From UBA9732 sp963606545 (GTDB lineage: Bacteria > Spirochaetota > Spirochaetia > Sphaerochaetales > Sphaerochaetaceae), in the NCBI GenBank assembly GCA_963606545.1, contig CAVCYP010000018.1:1-32916 (forward strand): a DNA stretch of 32,916 bases, in the 5' to 3' direction. Shown here piece by piece: positions 22,678 through 30,441 of the stretch (the first letter of the stretch is position 1; each line of letters starts with the position of its first letter). The position numbers and the translations under genes were made by a program. The notes beneath the pieces are model-generated. The model searched no databases. It had not been told where the DNA came from and was given only the letters and a program-made list of their open reading frames with translations.

Positions 22678-23496
22678 TTATTTTAAATATAAATCTACAA
22701 GTTGTTTTATATAGCTTGTACTAAGCTGATTTTGTTGAGTTTCCATTGTAATAATTAAGTTTTTTCCTGGCACAATGCCGTTGTTCCCATAGGTGTCAAG
22801 TTTAAGTTTCGTATCCTCCCTGTATTTCTCATCATGAAGTTTTCCCAAATGCTCCCAGTACCAGGTTTGAAGTGTTCGCTTATTTAGGATGGTAAAATCT
22901 GGCAGGATGGTAATCATTCCCGAGTCTTTGTAGACTAGTGTTAATTCCTTTTCATAATGATAGGGGATACCTTCATGATAGAGTCTATCTGCAATTAGGA
23001 TTTCACTTTTGGATCTTACAAGTTCGCCACGCAAAGTGTAGAAATTCTTATTATTAACAACTTTCCTATAATTAAAGCCATTGTCAATATCAGCAACCCA
23101 TTTTTGGATATAAGCTTCATCTGTGCATTCGTTGGGTGTGACGTAGGGTTTTAGAGGCTCTGGGAAATCTATCCAAACTTGGGTTGCTGTTTTGTGTCGC
23201 CTACTAGAATGTAAATTATTAGTGGTCCTAACTAAAATCTTCTTTTCCCAAATTAAGGCCTCAAGTAGTTCTTGATTATATCTCTTTTGTGCCAAAGCAC
23301 GAATTAATGGCTCTTTATCTCTGCCCAGATATTCTTCTGGGAGGTTAGGCTGTACTCTATAAAAGCGAGATGTACCTTTTACTGTCCTACAAACTATATT
23401 TCCGTTAGGAGTACTAACTAATGAGGTTTCTAGTCTCTTAATGGCTTCATTGAGGTCCATAATATGAGTTTCTAAATTTGGAATTAGCGCCTTCAT
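22678..23496 (-). CDS. PD-(D/E)XK nuclease-like protein
   Basis: 272 residues, soluble. The N-terminal half (about 1-140) is helical and charged, with repeated Leu and Glu. The C-terminal half carries the order of a restriction-endonuclease-like core: VRSKSEILIADRLYHEGIPY (Glu in a helix), YHYEKELTLVYKD, ITILPDFTI (the PD with catalytic-type Asp), then WYWEHLGKLHDEKYRED (the E-x-x, here Glu-His-Leu-Gly, in place of a plain E-x-K). The fold assignment is from the motif pattern, not a search. Similar orphan proteins occur in gut Firmicutes and treponemes, often near mobile DNA. The substrate could be DNA or RNA. The start at 23496 gives the longest frame; a second Met at residue 13 is possible. 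Confidence 0.65.
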   Translation of the reverse strand: MKALIPNLETHIMDLNEAIKRLETSLVSTPNGNIVCRTVKGTSRFYRVQPNLPEEYLGRDKEPLIRALAQKRYNQELLEALIWEKKILVRTTNNLHSSRRHKTATQVWIDFPEPLKPYVTPNECTDEAYIQKWVADIDNGFNYRKVVNNKNFYTLRGELVRSKSEILIADRLYHEGIPYHYEKELTLVYKDSGMITILPDFTILNKRTLQTWYWEHLGKLHDEKYREDTKLKLDTYGNNGIVPGKNLIITMETQQNQLSTSYIKQLVDLYLK

Positions 23497-23697
23497 GTTC
23501 TTAGTGTAAACTATAAACGTTTACAAATGGGAAAAATTTTAATTTATATAACAATAATAGTGAAATGCTTATATAATTATATAGTTATACTATTATAACA
23601 ATTTAATATTAATATAATTCTTAGTAATTTTGTTTATGCAAATGTAGGTTTGTAAGTATTCATAATTAAGCTAAGTTGTTTTGGGAGTACTTAATGA

Positions 23698-23777
23698 AAT
23701 AAACATAAAACGCCACTGCGTGACAAAAATGTTTAAAAATAAACATATTTGTCGAGTAGTGGTCAAAAATGTTTATT
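23698..23777. repeat. 80-bp dispersed palindromic repeat, copy 2
   Basis: Matches 1613-1692. The inner inverted repeat 23722-23753 has one mismatch in its arms, but outer arms CCACT (23713-23717) and AGTGG (23758-23762) extend the palindrome to about 50 bp, which copy 1 has lost. A partial third arm follows. It lies about 150 bp before the assembly gap, as expected for a repeat-rich spot. Confidence 0.8.
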
Positions 23778-23930
23778 TGAGGATAACGTCAGATGTTAAC
23801 CAAGAATTTAGAGTCAAAAAAGGCCTGAAAATTTAAAAAATAAAAGTGCTAGCATCTTAATATGAGAAAACTAGCGCTTTAATATTAAAAATAATAAAAA
23901 TGCTATTATTAAGATATAAAAGTTATATAA

Positions 23931-24078
23931 NNNNNNNNNNNNNNNNNNNNNNNNNNNNNNNNNNNNNNNNNNNNNNNNNNNNNNNNNNNNNNNNNNNNNN
24001 NNNNNNNNNNNNNNNNNNNNNNNNNNNNNNNNNNNNNNNNNNNNNNNNNNNNNNNNNNNNNNNNNNNNNNNNNNNNNN
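23931..24078. other. assembly gap (N run)
   Basis: 148 undetermined bases. The length may be an estimate. Open frames spanning it are artefacts of the Ns. The true sequence may be longer and may include mobile or repeated DNA. Confidence 0.99.
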
Positions 24079-24110
24079 CAAGCCCAAACCAAGCCCGCAA
24101 GCCCGCAAGC

Positions 24111-24593
24111 TTACAAGGCAACACTTGTTGTGAAGAGGGAGCCAATGCCAGCGCCAGTATAGACAACTAGGGTTACCACTATGCCGGCAATAAGAACACC
24201 AGCCATGATACTAAGGGCACTCTTCTTTTTGTTGAGGCCAAGTACCCAAGAGCCAATGGTCCCTGTCCAGGCTCCAGTCATTGGAAGTGGAACTGCCACG
24301 AAGAGCATTAGGCCAATGAGGCCGTACTTCTCAACTTGAGGACCAACCTTGGCCCTAGAGCGAGCAATGGTCTTTTCAAAGAATTTGTGATAGGTACTCC
24401 ACTTGTCTAAAACTTTGTGGAGAGTGTTAAAGAAGAAATAACCCAAAAGGGGAGCCATTGCATTAACAAAGACACTGATAATAAAACACTGCCACAAAGG
24501 TATTCCATTAAGATAGCCGTAGGGGATAGCTCCTCTGAGCTCCGATATTGGAAGAATGCTCAAAAGGGCCATGAGCAGGTAGTGCTTAATCAT
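24111..24593 (-). CDS. small multidrug-export-family membrane protein (COG2426)
   Basis: 160 residues with four or five membrane segments. The N-terminus MIKHYLLMALLSILPISELR leads to GAIPYGYLNGIPLW, the typical start of the COG2426/Sm_multidrug_ex family (SELRGAIP). A middle loop KVGPQVEKYGLIGLMLFVAV ends in PLPMTGAWTGTIGSWVLGL, the second family signature. The 'multidrug' name comes from one weak report, and the true substrate is unknown. Its ATG overlaps the stop of the DUF362 gene by four bases (ATGA), so the two are co-translated. Gene order on the minus strand is the methyltransferase, DUF362, then this one. Confidence 0.88.
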   Translation of the reverse strand: MIKHYLLMALLSILPISELRGAIPYGYLNGIPLWQCFIISVFVNAMAPLLGYFFFNTLHKVLDKWSTYHKFFEKTIARSRAKVGPQVEKYGLIGLMLFVAVPLPMTGAWTGTIGSWVLGLNKKKSALSIMAGVLIAGIVVTLVVYTGAGIGSLFTTSVAL

Positions 24594-25735
24594 TTTGAAA
24601 TACCTCTTTCAATCTTAATTGCGTCAGCAGGGCACATCTCGTGACAACAGTAACAACGAATGCACTTGGAGTAGTCTGCAACCACATGTTTTTTATACTT
24701 TGAGCCAGCGGCTTCAGAGCTTTCCATAGTTAATGCTTTAGCTGGACAAATGTTAACACATCTACCACAGCGGATACAAGAAGCATCATCAAAAAGCGGG
24801 CGAGGTTCCTTGCGCTGCTGTTTTTTTTGAATGCCACGCGTAAAGAAAGGCAAAACCAGAGCTTTGAAAAAATGAGTCTTCTTTTCAACGGCAATGCGTT
24901 TGAAATCGTCAATAATCAACGAGTTGGCATCTAAAAGCGGAAACTCAATAGCAGCAGGCAAAATATGACGTCTAGCAGCTTCAGCAATAATAGGTAGCTG
25001 CATTGGCTCATAGCCCATGATTACCCCTTCAGCTAAATCCAAGGCAAAACAGTTGGACGACCCCATAACTAGCCCGATAGGCCTTGGCGTTCCGTTAGCA
25101 GGGCCAGCTCCTTCCATGCCAATGATAGCATCCATAAAAGCAAAAGCAGGCTTAACAGTTTCATGAATACCAACAATTAGGCGAGCAAAACTTTCGCGGT
25201 TTGGGCATTTAACGTGGCAAGTACTCTTGTGTAACCCAGGAATTGTTCCAAATAGATTTTTCACAGCACCGGTTGTGTACATAAGTTGGTGAGTTTTAAA
25301 TTTTGCAACAGAAAACACCATATCAACTTTATCTATAACATTGGCCATGTACAACTTCTTGGTAGTTCCCTGAATGTGCTTTAAAACAGGGGATTTTGTG
25401 AAATCGACCCAAATAGCACCTTCAGCAACGCAGATAGCATGAATTCCGCAGTTTTTGCCTTCAAAGGTGGGACTATGCAAACCAGGGGAGTCACCTACGT
25501 AAATTTCAAAGGCTCCTTGGGCTTTTAAAAGTCTAATTACTGCTCTGACAAATTCAGGATTTGTGGTTATACAGTCTTCTGGCTTTGCATCAGAGAGAAT
25601 GTTGGGCTTGATTAAAATTTTCTTGCCAGCAACAGAAGGCATTAAACCAGCCTCTGCAACCTTAGAAACAGCAGCATATAACTGATCAAAATTATAGTTT
25701 TCACACTTACAAATAGCAACGTTTGCAGTTTTCAT
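24590..25735 (-). CDS. DUF362 protein with two [4Fe-4S] ferredoxin clusters
   Basis: 381 residues. The DUF362 domain covers about 1-300, with KILIKPNILSDAKPEDCITT near the N-terminus and VGDSPGLHSP, FSVAKFKTHQLMYTTGAVKN and FMDAIIGMEGAGPANG. Then comes a ferredoxin-type tail: CIRCGRCVNIC (Cys320, 323, 326, 330) and CIRCYCCHEMC (Cys358, 361, 364, 368), each followed by Pro, for two 4Fe-4S clusters. This fusion is common in anaerobes and is thought to act in electron transfer; the actual reaction is unknown. It is co-translated with the COG2426 gene (4-base overlap) and lies 4 bp after the methyltransferase gene, so the three form an operon. Confidence 0.9.
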   Translation of the reverse strand: MKTANVAICKCENYNFDQLYAAVSKVAEAGLMPSVAGKKILIKPNILSDAKPEDCITTNPEFVRAVIRLLKAQGAFEIYVGDSPGLHSPTFEGKNCGIHAICVAEGAIWVDFTKSPVLKHIQGTTKKLYMANVIDKVDMVFSVAKFKTHQLMYTTGAVKNLFGTIPGLHKSTCHVKCPNRESFARLIVGIHETVKPAFAFMDAIIGMEGAGPANGTPRPIGLVMGSSNCFALDLAEGVIMGYEPMQLPIIAEAARRHILPAAIEFPLLDANSLIIDDFKRIAVEKKTHFFKALVLPFFTRGIQKKQQRKEPRPLFDDASCIRCGRCVNICPAKALTMESSEAAGSKYKKHVVADYSKCIRCYCCHEMCPADAIKIERGISK

Positions 25736-25739
25736 ATAA

Positions 25740-26588
25740 TTAACCTAATTTCTTTAATAGACAGAAATAAAGAGGCCCACAACCACTAGAAACATCTGGA
25801 AGAACAATCCTTCCATGGGGAAGAACTTCACTTTTACTTGTAACAAAAGGCGAAACCTCAGCGATAGAAACTTCCTCAAAAAGACCAGAACGCTTTTTTA
25901 GTAGCTTATCAATAACCATTTCATTTTCAACTGGGTTGATTGAGCAGGTGCTATAAAGGATATAACCTCCCGGTACGGTCGCATCCAAAGCTGCGCACAG
26001 CATAGCAAATTGCTGGATTGCTAGGTGCTTTGGCCTTGAAGGACTCCAAATAGAAAGAGCTGCTGGATCTAATAACACATGACGCTCAGAAGAGCAAGGT
26101 GCATCCAAAAGGACCGCGTCATACTCATTTTTTTCATATAAAGACCAAGTTGTGCTGTCATGACCTGTGACGGTAATATTCTGACGCAAAGTTTCAGGAA
26201 GGCAGGTGTTTATAACCTTGGCAAGGCGGGTTCTTCTTGAAGCTGAACGATCATTAGATATTAGCTTTCCACTCCCACTTAGCTTGGTTGCAAGCACCAA
26301 AGTTTTGCCTCCAGGGGCTGCACACATATCTAAAACCTTATTGTTGGCCAAGACCGGAAGAATAGATGCTGCCCAGATAGAAGCCTTATCCATGTAGTAG
26401 GGCTCAGATAATTGAGACGAGACTACAGAACCAAGTTCTCCAGAGCTCAAATAATCCCCCAGCGACACTGGCTTGTTTTCTTCTAGCATGGAAGCTTTTA
26501 AAACAGGCCAGCGTGTACCGTAGATTTCATTGTAGTATAAATCAAATTTTTCGCTTCCAGAGAGGCTGGTTTTAGCTTTTTTAGACAT
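25740..26588 (-). CDS. RNA m5C methyltransferase, NOL1/NOP2/Sun family
   Basis: 282 residues from ATG 26588 (GGAG nine bases before it); an upstream TTG at 26603 overlaps that ribosome binding site and is rejected. The fold is a SAM-dependent methyltransferase: VLDMCAAPGGKTLVLA (SAM binding), SNDRSASRRTRL, DAVLLDAPCSSERHV (motif IV with one Cys) and GGYILYSTCSINPVENEMV (motif VI with the catalytic Cys). It would methylate a cytosine in rRNA or tRNA. It lacks the N-terminal NusB domain of RsmB and the C-terminal PUA-like part of RsmF, so it is a short form; which RNA it modifies is unclear. Its ATG lies 27 bp after the dehydrogenase gene, next to a tandem duplicated 12-mer. Confidence 0.9.
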   Translation of the reverse strand: MSKKAKTSLSGSEKFDLYYNEIYGTRWPVLKASMLEENKPVSLGDYLSSGELGSVVSSQLSEPYYMDKASIWAASILPVLANNKVLDMCAAPGGKTLVLATKLSGSGKLISNDRSASRRTRLAKVINTCLPETLRQNITVTGHDSTTWSLYEKNEYDAVLLDAPCSSERHVLLDPAALSIWSPSRPKHLAIQQFAMLCAALDATVPGGYILYSTCSINPVENEMVIDKLLKKRSGLFEEVSIAEVSPFVTSKSEVLPHGRIVLPDVSSGCGPLYFCLLKKLG

Positions 26589-26615
26589 TAAAGGCTGCTC
26601 CAATCAAAAATCCAA

Positions 26616-27518
26616 TCAAAAATCATTTCCAATAACTTTAACAAGAGCTTGAGTTCCACAGCGACCATAGCCCTTAGCACATAGCTCTTCATACATGGCT
26701 TCAACCAGTTCAAGACCTTTGAGCTGTAAACCCATTCTGTGGCTTTCTTCAATGGCAATTTTCATATCTTTGACAAAATGCTCGACAATAAAGCCCGGAG
26801 CATAGTCGCCCTTGATGATTCTTGGAGCATAGCTGTCAAGGGAGAAACAACCGGCCGCACCTTTAGAAATAGTTGCCACCATAGTTTCAAGATCAAGGCC
26901 AGCTGCCTTGGAGTAGGCAAGAGCTTCACAAAGACCAACCATGGTTCCTGCAATCTGAATCTGATTTGCCATTTTTGTATGTTGACCAGCACCGGCGGGA
27001 CCTTCAAGAACAATGGATTTACCCATTAGTTTAAATAGAGGCTCAACTTTGGCTAAAGTAGAAGCATCGCCACCAACCATAATTGATAAAGTTGCATTTC
27101 TTGCACCAGAGTCTCCACCTGAAACAGGAGCATCCAAGGCTTCACAGCCATAAGCAAGAGCTTTCTCATATATCTTAACCGCCAAGGAAGGCTTTGTTGT
27201 GGTCATATCAACCAAGATAGGCCCCTTGCCGGTAGCGCCAACACTGGCCACACCAGCACCACCAGCAAGTCCGGCAAAAATACCATCTTCGCCAAAATAA
27301 ACGGCTTCAACATCGGAAGGAAAACCAACCATGGTAAAAACCACGTCAACCGCCTTAGCAACTTCAGCAGGACTAGAAACATACAAAGCTCCTAGTGCCT
27401 CAAGCTCAGAAGCCTTAGCTCTAGTACGATTATAAACAACAGCACTATGCCCACCTTCAATTAGATGCTTGCACATGCTAGAGCCCATGATTCCTGTTCC
27501 TATCCAACCAATTTTCAT
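26616..27518 (-). CDS. 3-hydroxyisobutyrate-dehydrogenase-family NAD(P) oxidoreductase
   Basis: 300 residues from ATG 27518, preceded by TTTGGAGGA. The Rossmann motif is MKIGWIGTGIMGSSMCKHLI, the nucleotide-specificity region VVYNRTRAKASEL has an Arg after Asn, favouring NADPH, and the substrate motif DAPVSGGDSGARNATLSIMV is the classic DAPVSGG of this family. The catalytic Lys is in GAGQHTKMANQIQI. Members reduce or oxidise small beta-hydroxyacids or succinic semialdehyde (GarR, GlxR, GLYR types); the exact substrate cannot be read. Divergent from the arsR gene across 51 bp with an inverted repeat between them, so it may be the regulator's target. Confidence 0.92.
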   Translation of the reverse strand: MKIGWIGTGIMGSSMCKHLIEGGHSAVVYNRTRAKASELEALGALYVSSPAEVAKAVDVVFTMVGFPSDVEAVYFGEDGIFAGLAGGAGVASVGATGKGPILVDMTTTKPSLAVKIYEKALAYGCEALDAPVSGGDSGARNATLSIMVGGDASTLAKVEPLFKLMGKSIVLEGPAGAGQHTKMANQIQIAGTMVGLCEALAYSKAAGLDLETMVATISKGAAGCFSLDSYAPRIIKGDYAPGFIVEHFVKDMKIAIEESHRMGLQLKGLELVEAMYEELCAKGYGRCGTQALVKVIGNDF

Positions 27519-27530
27519 ATAATCCTCCAA

Positions 27531-27547
27531 AGGTTTTACAAAAACCT
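27531..27547. promoter_or_regulatory. inverted repeat between divergent genes, candidate ArsR operator
   Basis: AGGTTTT - ACA - AAAACCT is a perfect 7-bp inverted repeat in the 51-bp space between the dehydrogenase and the arsR-like gene. It covers the putative -35 of the arsR promoter and the 5' leader of the dehydrogenase, where a repressor would block both. Confidence 0.5.
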
Positions 27548-27561
27548 CCATAAAGTATAAT
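27535..27561 (+). promoter_or_regulatory. promoter of the arsR-like gene
   Basis: TTTACA (27535-27540), 15-bp spacer, perfect TATAAT (27556-27561). The GTG start codon at 27570 is only 8 bases after the -10 box, so transcription would begin at or next to the start codon, giving a leaderless mRNA. Confidence 0.55.
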
Positions 27562-27569
27562 ATCTAATT

Positions 27570-27896
27570 GTGAACGAAAACAACCAGAGATTTGAAAGTC
27601 TCCCAGAAGAGGAGATAGTTGATATTGCCGATTTCTTCAAGGTGTTTGGCGAGCCTACGCGCTTGAAGATTCTCTATATGCTTGAAGCTGGTGAAGCCAG
27701 TGTAAATTCTATTTCCACATCCCTTGGAATCTCGCAATCCGTTACAAGCCAACATCTTAAATTACTTAGAGTTGCGCGGCTTGTGCGCTGGAGAAAAGAC
27801 GGCAAGAACGTCATTTACTCACTAAACGACGACCACATTGCCCGCATTCTCTCCCTTGGGACGGAGCACTACGAAGAAACCATCTCCCCGGAGTAA
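27570..27896 (+). CDS. ArsR/SmtB-family winged-helix regulator
   Basis: 108 residues from GTG 27570. A stop codon four codons upstream leaves this as the only reasonable start. The winged helix is clear: DIADFFKVFGEPTRLKILYM, then SVNSISTSLGISQSVTSQHL (recognition helix) and LVRWRKDGKNVIYSLND (wing). The metal-binding ELCVCDL box is absent (here EASVNSI), so it probably senses something other than a metal or acts through another site. It is divergent from the dehydrogenase, with a 7-bp inverted repeat between. The lipoprotein gene starts 7 bp after its stop and may be co-transcribed. No ribosome binding site is seen, consistent with leaderless translation. Confidence 0.9.
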   Translation: MNENNQRFESLPEEEIVDIADFFKVFGEPTRLKILYMLEAGEASVNSISTSLGISQSVTSQHLKLLRVARLVRWRKDGKNVIYSLNDDHIARILSLGTEHYEETISPE

Positions 27897-27903
27897 GCAA
27901 AAC

Positions 27904-28389
27904 ATGAAAAAAGTGGGTCGCAAAAGTTTAGCTTTAATCTTACCTTTAATCCTCATTGCCAGCCTAGTAACCTCCTGCGTTTCAAACGGAGCACTAATTG
28001 AACGCTTTACCCTAGAGACCCCCACCCAAACAGAAACCACCACCAAAATCCTCACCGGCACAGTCAGCTACGGCGCCGGCATCTACTTCCCCAGCTCCAA
28101 CGACCTCCTAGACATCTCTTTACTTAAGACCGATGCCACTACAGGTACCATCCAAGAGATTTCCCACCAAAGAATTAGAAATATTCAGAAATTCCCCTTA
28201 CAGTTCTCCCTAAGATACGAAAAGACAGATCTTAATGAAGGCGACAGCTGTAGTTTACTTGTGACACTATCCGTAAACGGCTCTGTTAGCGCACAAGCAA
28301 TGGTTCGCTTAGAAATCACAGACGGAGTAATTGCAGAAGCTGCTTTGGTTCTTTCTTCTACCGCAGATTTACTTGACCCTAAGAGTTGA
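27904..28389 (+). CDS. YbaY/YscW-type lipoprotein
   Basis: 161 residues from ATG 27904 (GGAG ten bases before); an upstream start at 27838 would run through arsR and is rejected. The signal peptide ends in SLVTSC (lipobox, Cys near position 24). The single domain matches the YbaY/YscW pattern: TGTVSYGAGIYFPSSNDLLD, ISLLKTDATTGTIQEISHQR, FPLQFSLRYEKTDLNEGDSC, then SLLVTLSVNGSVSA. In YscW this fold assists secretin assembly, while in YbaY the role is unclear; here no secretin gene is near. The 5' half has many C-ending codons unlike its neighbours. It lies behind arsR and 47 bp before hflK. Confidence 0.82.
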   Translation: MKKVGRKSLALILPLILIASLVTSCVSNGALIERFTLETPTQTETTTKILTGTVSYGAGIYFPSSNDLLDISLLKTDATTGTIQEISHQRIRNIQKFPLQFSLRYEKTDLNEGDSCSLLVTLSVNGSVSAQAMVRLEITDGVIAEAALVLSSTADLLDPKS

Positions 28390-28436
28390 AGTTTGTAGAT
28401 TCTACTTTGGAGAGATTTTTTCTCTAGGGAGGGTCT

Positions 28437-29441
28437 ATGGCTTTTGATTTTAATCAAAATCAGCAAAACAATAACTACAGAGCCAAACTGCACTTTTCTC
28501 CAAAGTTGTTGATAATTGTGGCTTTGGTGCTAGTTATTGCCTTTTTGCTATCTACCAGCTTTTTCGTGGTTGACCAAACTGAGCAGGCTGTAATTTTGCG
28601 TTTTGGCAAGTATAACCGTACAGTAGGACCAGGACTTCAAACCAAGCTACCGTTTGGCATTGACAAGAGTTATAACGTTGAGACTCAAGTGGTACAAACC
28701 ATGTCTTTTGGTTTTAGGTCTGCAACAGCAGGAAATACTTATGGTACAGGAACTTCCTATAATTATAATGGCTATGCTTCTGAATCTACCATGCTCACGG
28801 GAGATTTAAATATTGTAGATGTTAAATGGATAGTTCAGTACAAGATTGAAGATCCCAACAACTGGCTTTTTAGTGTAAATAATCCAGAACAAACTTTAAG
28901 TGACGTCTCAAGATCTGTTATTAACCAACTGGTGGGAGACCTTCCTATTTTAAGTGTTATGACAAGTGAGAGAACAACAATTGAAGTTGAGGCTCAAAAT
29001 CTCATGCAGGAAACGTTGGATTCCTACAACATGGGGGTAAAGATTGTCACCGTCAAACTTCAGGATATCGTTCCACCAGAAGGAGATGTCCAAGATGCCT
29101 TTGAGGATGTAAACAAGGCCATACAGGACATGAATAAATATATAAATGAAGGTAAGGAAAACTATAACAGTGTAATACCATCGGCTCAGGGAGAGGCTAG
29201 CAAGTTAATCCAGGAGGCAGAAGGTTACGCGTCAGAGCGAATCAATACGGCTAAAGGTGATGTGGCTAGGTTTGAGAGTGTGAAGGCGGAGTACGAGAAG
29301 AGCAAGGAAGTTACGTCTAAGCGACTTTATATTGAGACTATGGAGGAGATTTTGGCTTCCCAGGAGGGAGAAGTCACATTGGTGGACAGCAGTCTTGAAA
29401 ATTTCTTGCCAATTGCAAATATCACGGGAGGTGCAAAATGA
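28437..29441 (+). CDS. hflK: HflK, FtsH-protease modulator
   Basis: 334 residues with an AGGGAGGG ribosome binding site. A short cytoplasmic Asn/Gln-rich start is followed by one membrane helix (about 22-45, LLIIVALVLVIAFLLSTSFF). The SPFH domain begins VVDQTEQAVILRFGKYNRTV and includes VDVKWIVQYKIEDPNNWLF, and a coiled-coil ends in GEASKLIQEAEGYASERINT. With HflC it forms a large periplasm-facing complex in the inner membrane that holds FtsH and limits its action on membrane proteins. The HflC ATG overlaps its stop by 4 bases (ATGA), so equal amounts are expected. An insertion with Tyr/Gly/Asn (about 100-118) replaces the usual short loop. Confidence 0.93.
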   Translation: MAFDFNQNQQNNNYRAKLHFSPKLLIIVALVLVIAFLLSTSFFVVDQTEQAVILRFGKYNRTVGPGLQTKLPFGIDKSYNVETQVVQTMSFGFRSATAGNTYGTGTSYNYNGYASESTMLTGDLNIVDVKWIVQYKIEDPNNWLFSVNNPEQTLSDVSRSVINQLVGDLPILSVMTSERTTIEVEAQNLMQETLDSYNMGVKIVTVKLQDIVPPEGDVQDAFEDVNKAIQDMNKYINEGKENYNSVIPSAQGEASKLIQEAEGYASERINTAKGDVARFESVKAEYEKSKEVTSKRLYIETMEEILASQEGEVTLVDSSLENFLPIANITGGAK

Positions 29442-30412
29442 AGAAGAGTTTGACTATTTTGGCCCTTGTGATGGCTCTTTTGGTAATTTTCCTTTTGATG
29501 GGGCCGTTCTATATTCTCAGTGAAGGGGAGCAGGCGGTTGTGACTCGGTTTGGAAAGATTGTGAAGGTTGAGACAGAGCCGGGGTTGAAATTTAAGATGC
29601 CATTTGTTGATACTGTAAATACTTACTCGGCAAAGATTCTCTCTTGGGACGGTGATGCTCAGCGCATTCCAACTAAGGAAAATCAGTTCATTTACGTGGA
29701 CCCAACTAGCCGATGGATGATTACAGATCCTGCTAAGTTCTACGAAACGGTCAAAGATGTTTCTACTGCGGAGCTGAGATTAGACGATATTTTGGACTCA
29801 ACTATCAGAACTGTTATCTCTGAAAATTATTTGAATGAAGCTGTGCGTAACTCTAACCGCATAAACGAGATGAGTGCAGTGGATGAGGTTTCAAGTATTG
29901 ATGATCTTGAAGCGGCTGAAAAGCTTAGATCGCTTACCGTCTCAGACGTGCAACAGGAGTCCATCAAAGTTGGAAGACAGGGCCTTTCTGACCGCATGCT
30001 GGCCCTTGCAAGCGAATACACCAAGGAGTACGGCATCACGCTGATTGACGTAATTATTCGCCAAATCCGATATTCGGATGACCTGACTGAAAGTGTTTAC
30101 CAGCGAATGATTAAGGAAAGAAATCAGATTGCTGAGGCTTACCGGTCCTACGGAAGAGGCCAGCTTGCCCAGTGGGAAGGTAAGACTTCTAGTGAGCAGA
30201 AGGCTATTTTGTCGGAAGCTTACGCAGAAGCTGAACAGATTAAGGGTGTTGCTGATGCTGAGGCCACAAAAATTTATGCTGAAGCCTACGACAGTGACCC
30301 TGAATTCTTTGAACTGTGGCGAACTTTAGACTCTTATAAAAAGACTTTGACAGGCATGGATATGGTACTTTCCACCGATATTCCATACTTTGACGTTATG
30401 ACGCAAAAGTGA
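29438..30412 (+). CDS. hflC: HflC, FtsH-protease modulator
   Basis: 324 residues. One N-terminal membrane helix (about 5-24, LTILALVMALLVIFLLMGPF) is followed by YILSEGEQAVVTRFGKIVKV and the SPFH domain with LSWDGDAQRIPTKENQFIYV, a standard HflC signature, and RWMITDPAKFYETV. The end holds EGKTSSEQKAILSEAYAEAE, a coiled coil, and a short tail DSYKKTLTGMDMVLSTD, as in HflC. It acts with HflK on FtsH. The last codons contain the -35 box of the metG promoter. Confidence 0.94.
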   Translation: MKKSLTILALVMALLVIFLLMGPFYILSEGEQAVVTRFGKIVKVETEPGLKFKMPFVDTVNTYSAKILSWDGDAQRIPTKENQFIYVDPTSRWMITDPAKFYETVKDVSTAELRLDDILDSTIRTVISENYLNEAVRNSNRINEMSAVDEVSSIDDLEAAEKLRSLTVSDVQQESIKVGRQGLSDRMLALASEYTKEYGITLIDVIIRQIRYSDDLTESVYQRMIKERNQIAEAYRSYGRGQLAQWEGKTSSEQKAILSEAYAEAEQIKGVADAEATKIYAEAYDSDPEFFELWRTLDSYKKTLTGMDMVLSTDIPYFDVMTQK

Positions 30413-30419
30413 TTATAAT
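30390..30419 (+). promoter_or_regulatory. promoter of metG
   Basis: TTGACG (30390-30395), an 18-bp spacer, TATAAT (30414-30419). Transcription would start near 30426, 16 bases before the metG ATG. It is embedded in the end of hflC, so metG can be expressed separately from hflKC. Confidence 0.65.
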
Positions 30420-30441
30420 GATAGATTGTTGGATTTAAGAT

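Larger units (their letters stand above)
23497..24110. other. non-coding AT-rich stretch with repeats and assembly gap
   Basis: From 23497 to 23697 it is AT-rich with several TTATATAA-like elements and no credible ORF. It then holds the second 80-bp palindromic repeat (23698-23777) and a hairpin with AAAGTGCTAG (23843-23852) facing CTAGCGCTTT (23871-23880). 23931-24078 is unread (148 N). After the gap comes a GC-rich tract with an octamer repeat (CAAGCCCG) down to the end of the COG2426 gene. Nothing else supported. Confidence 0.8.

Noticed and set aside
23871..24166. Open frames crossing 23931-24078
   Set aside because: They exist only because N codons are not read as stops.
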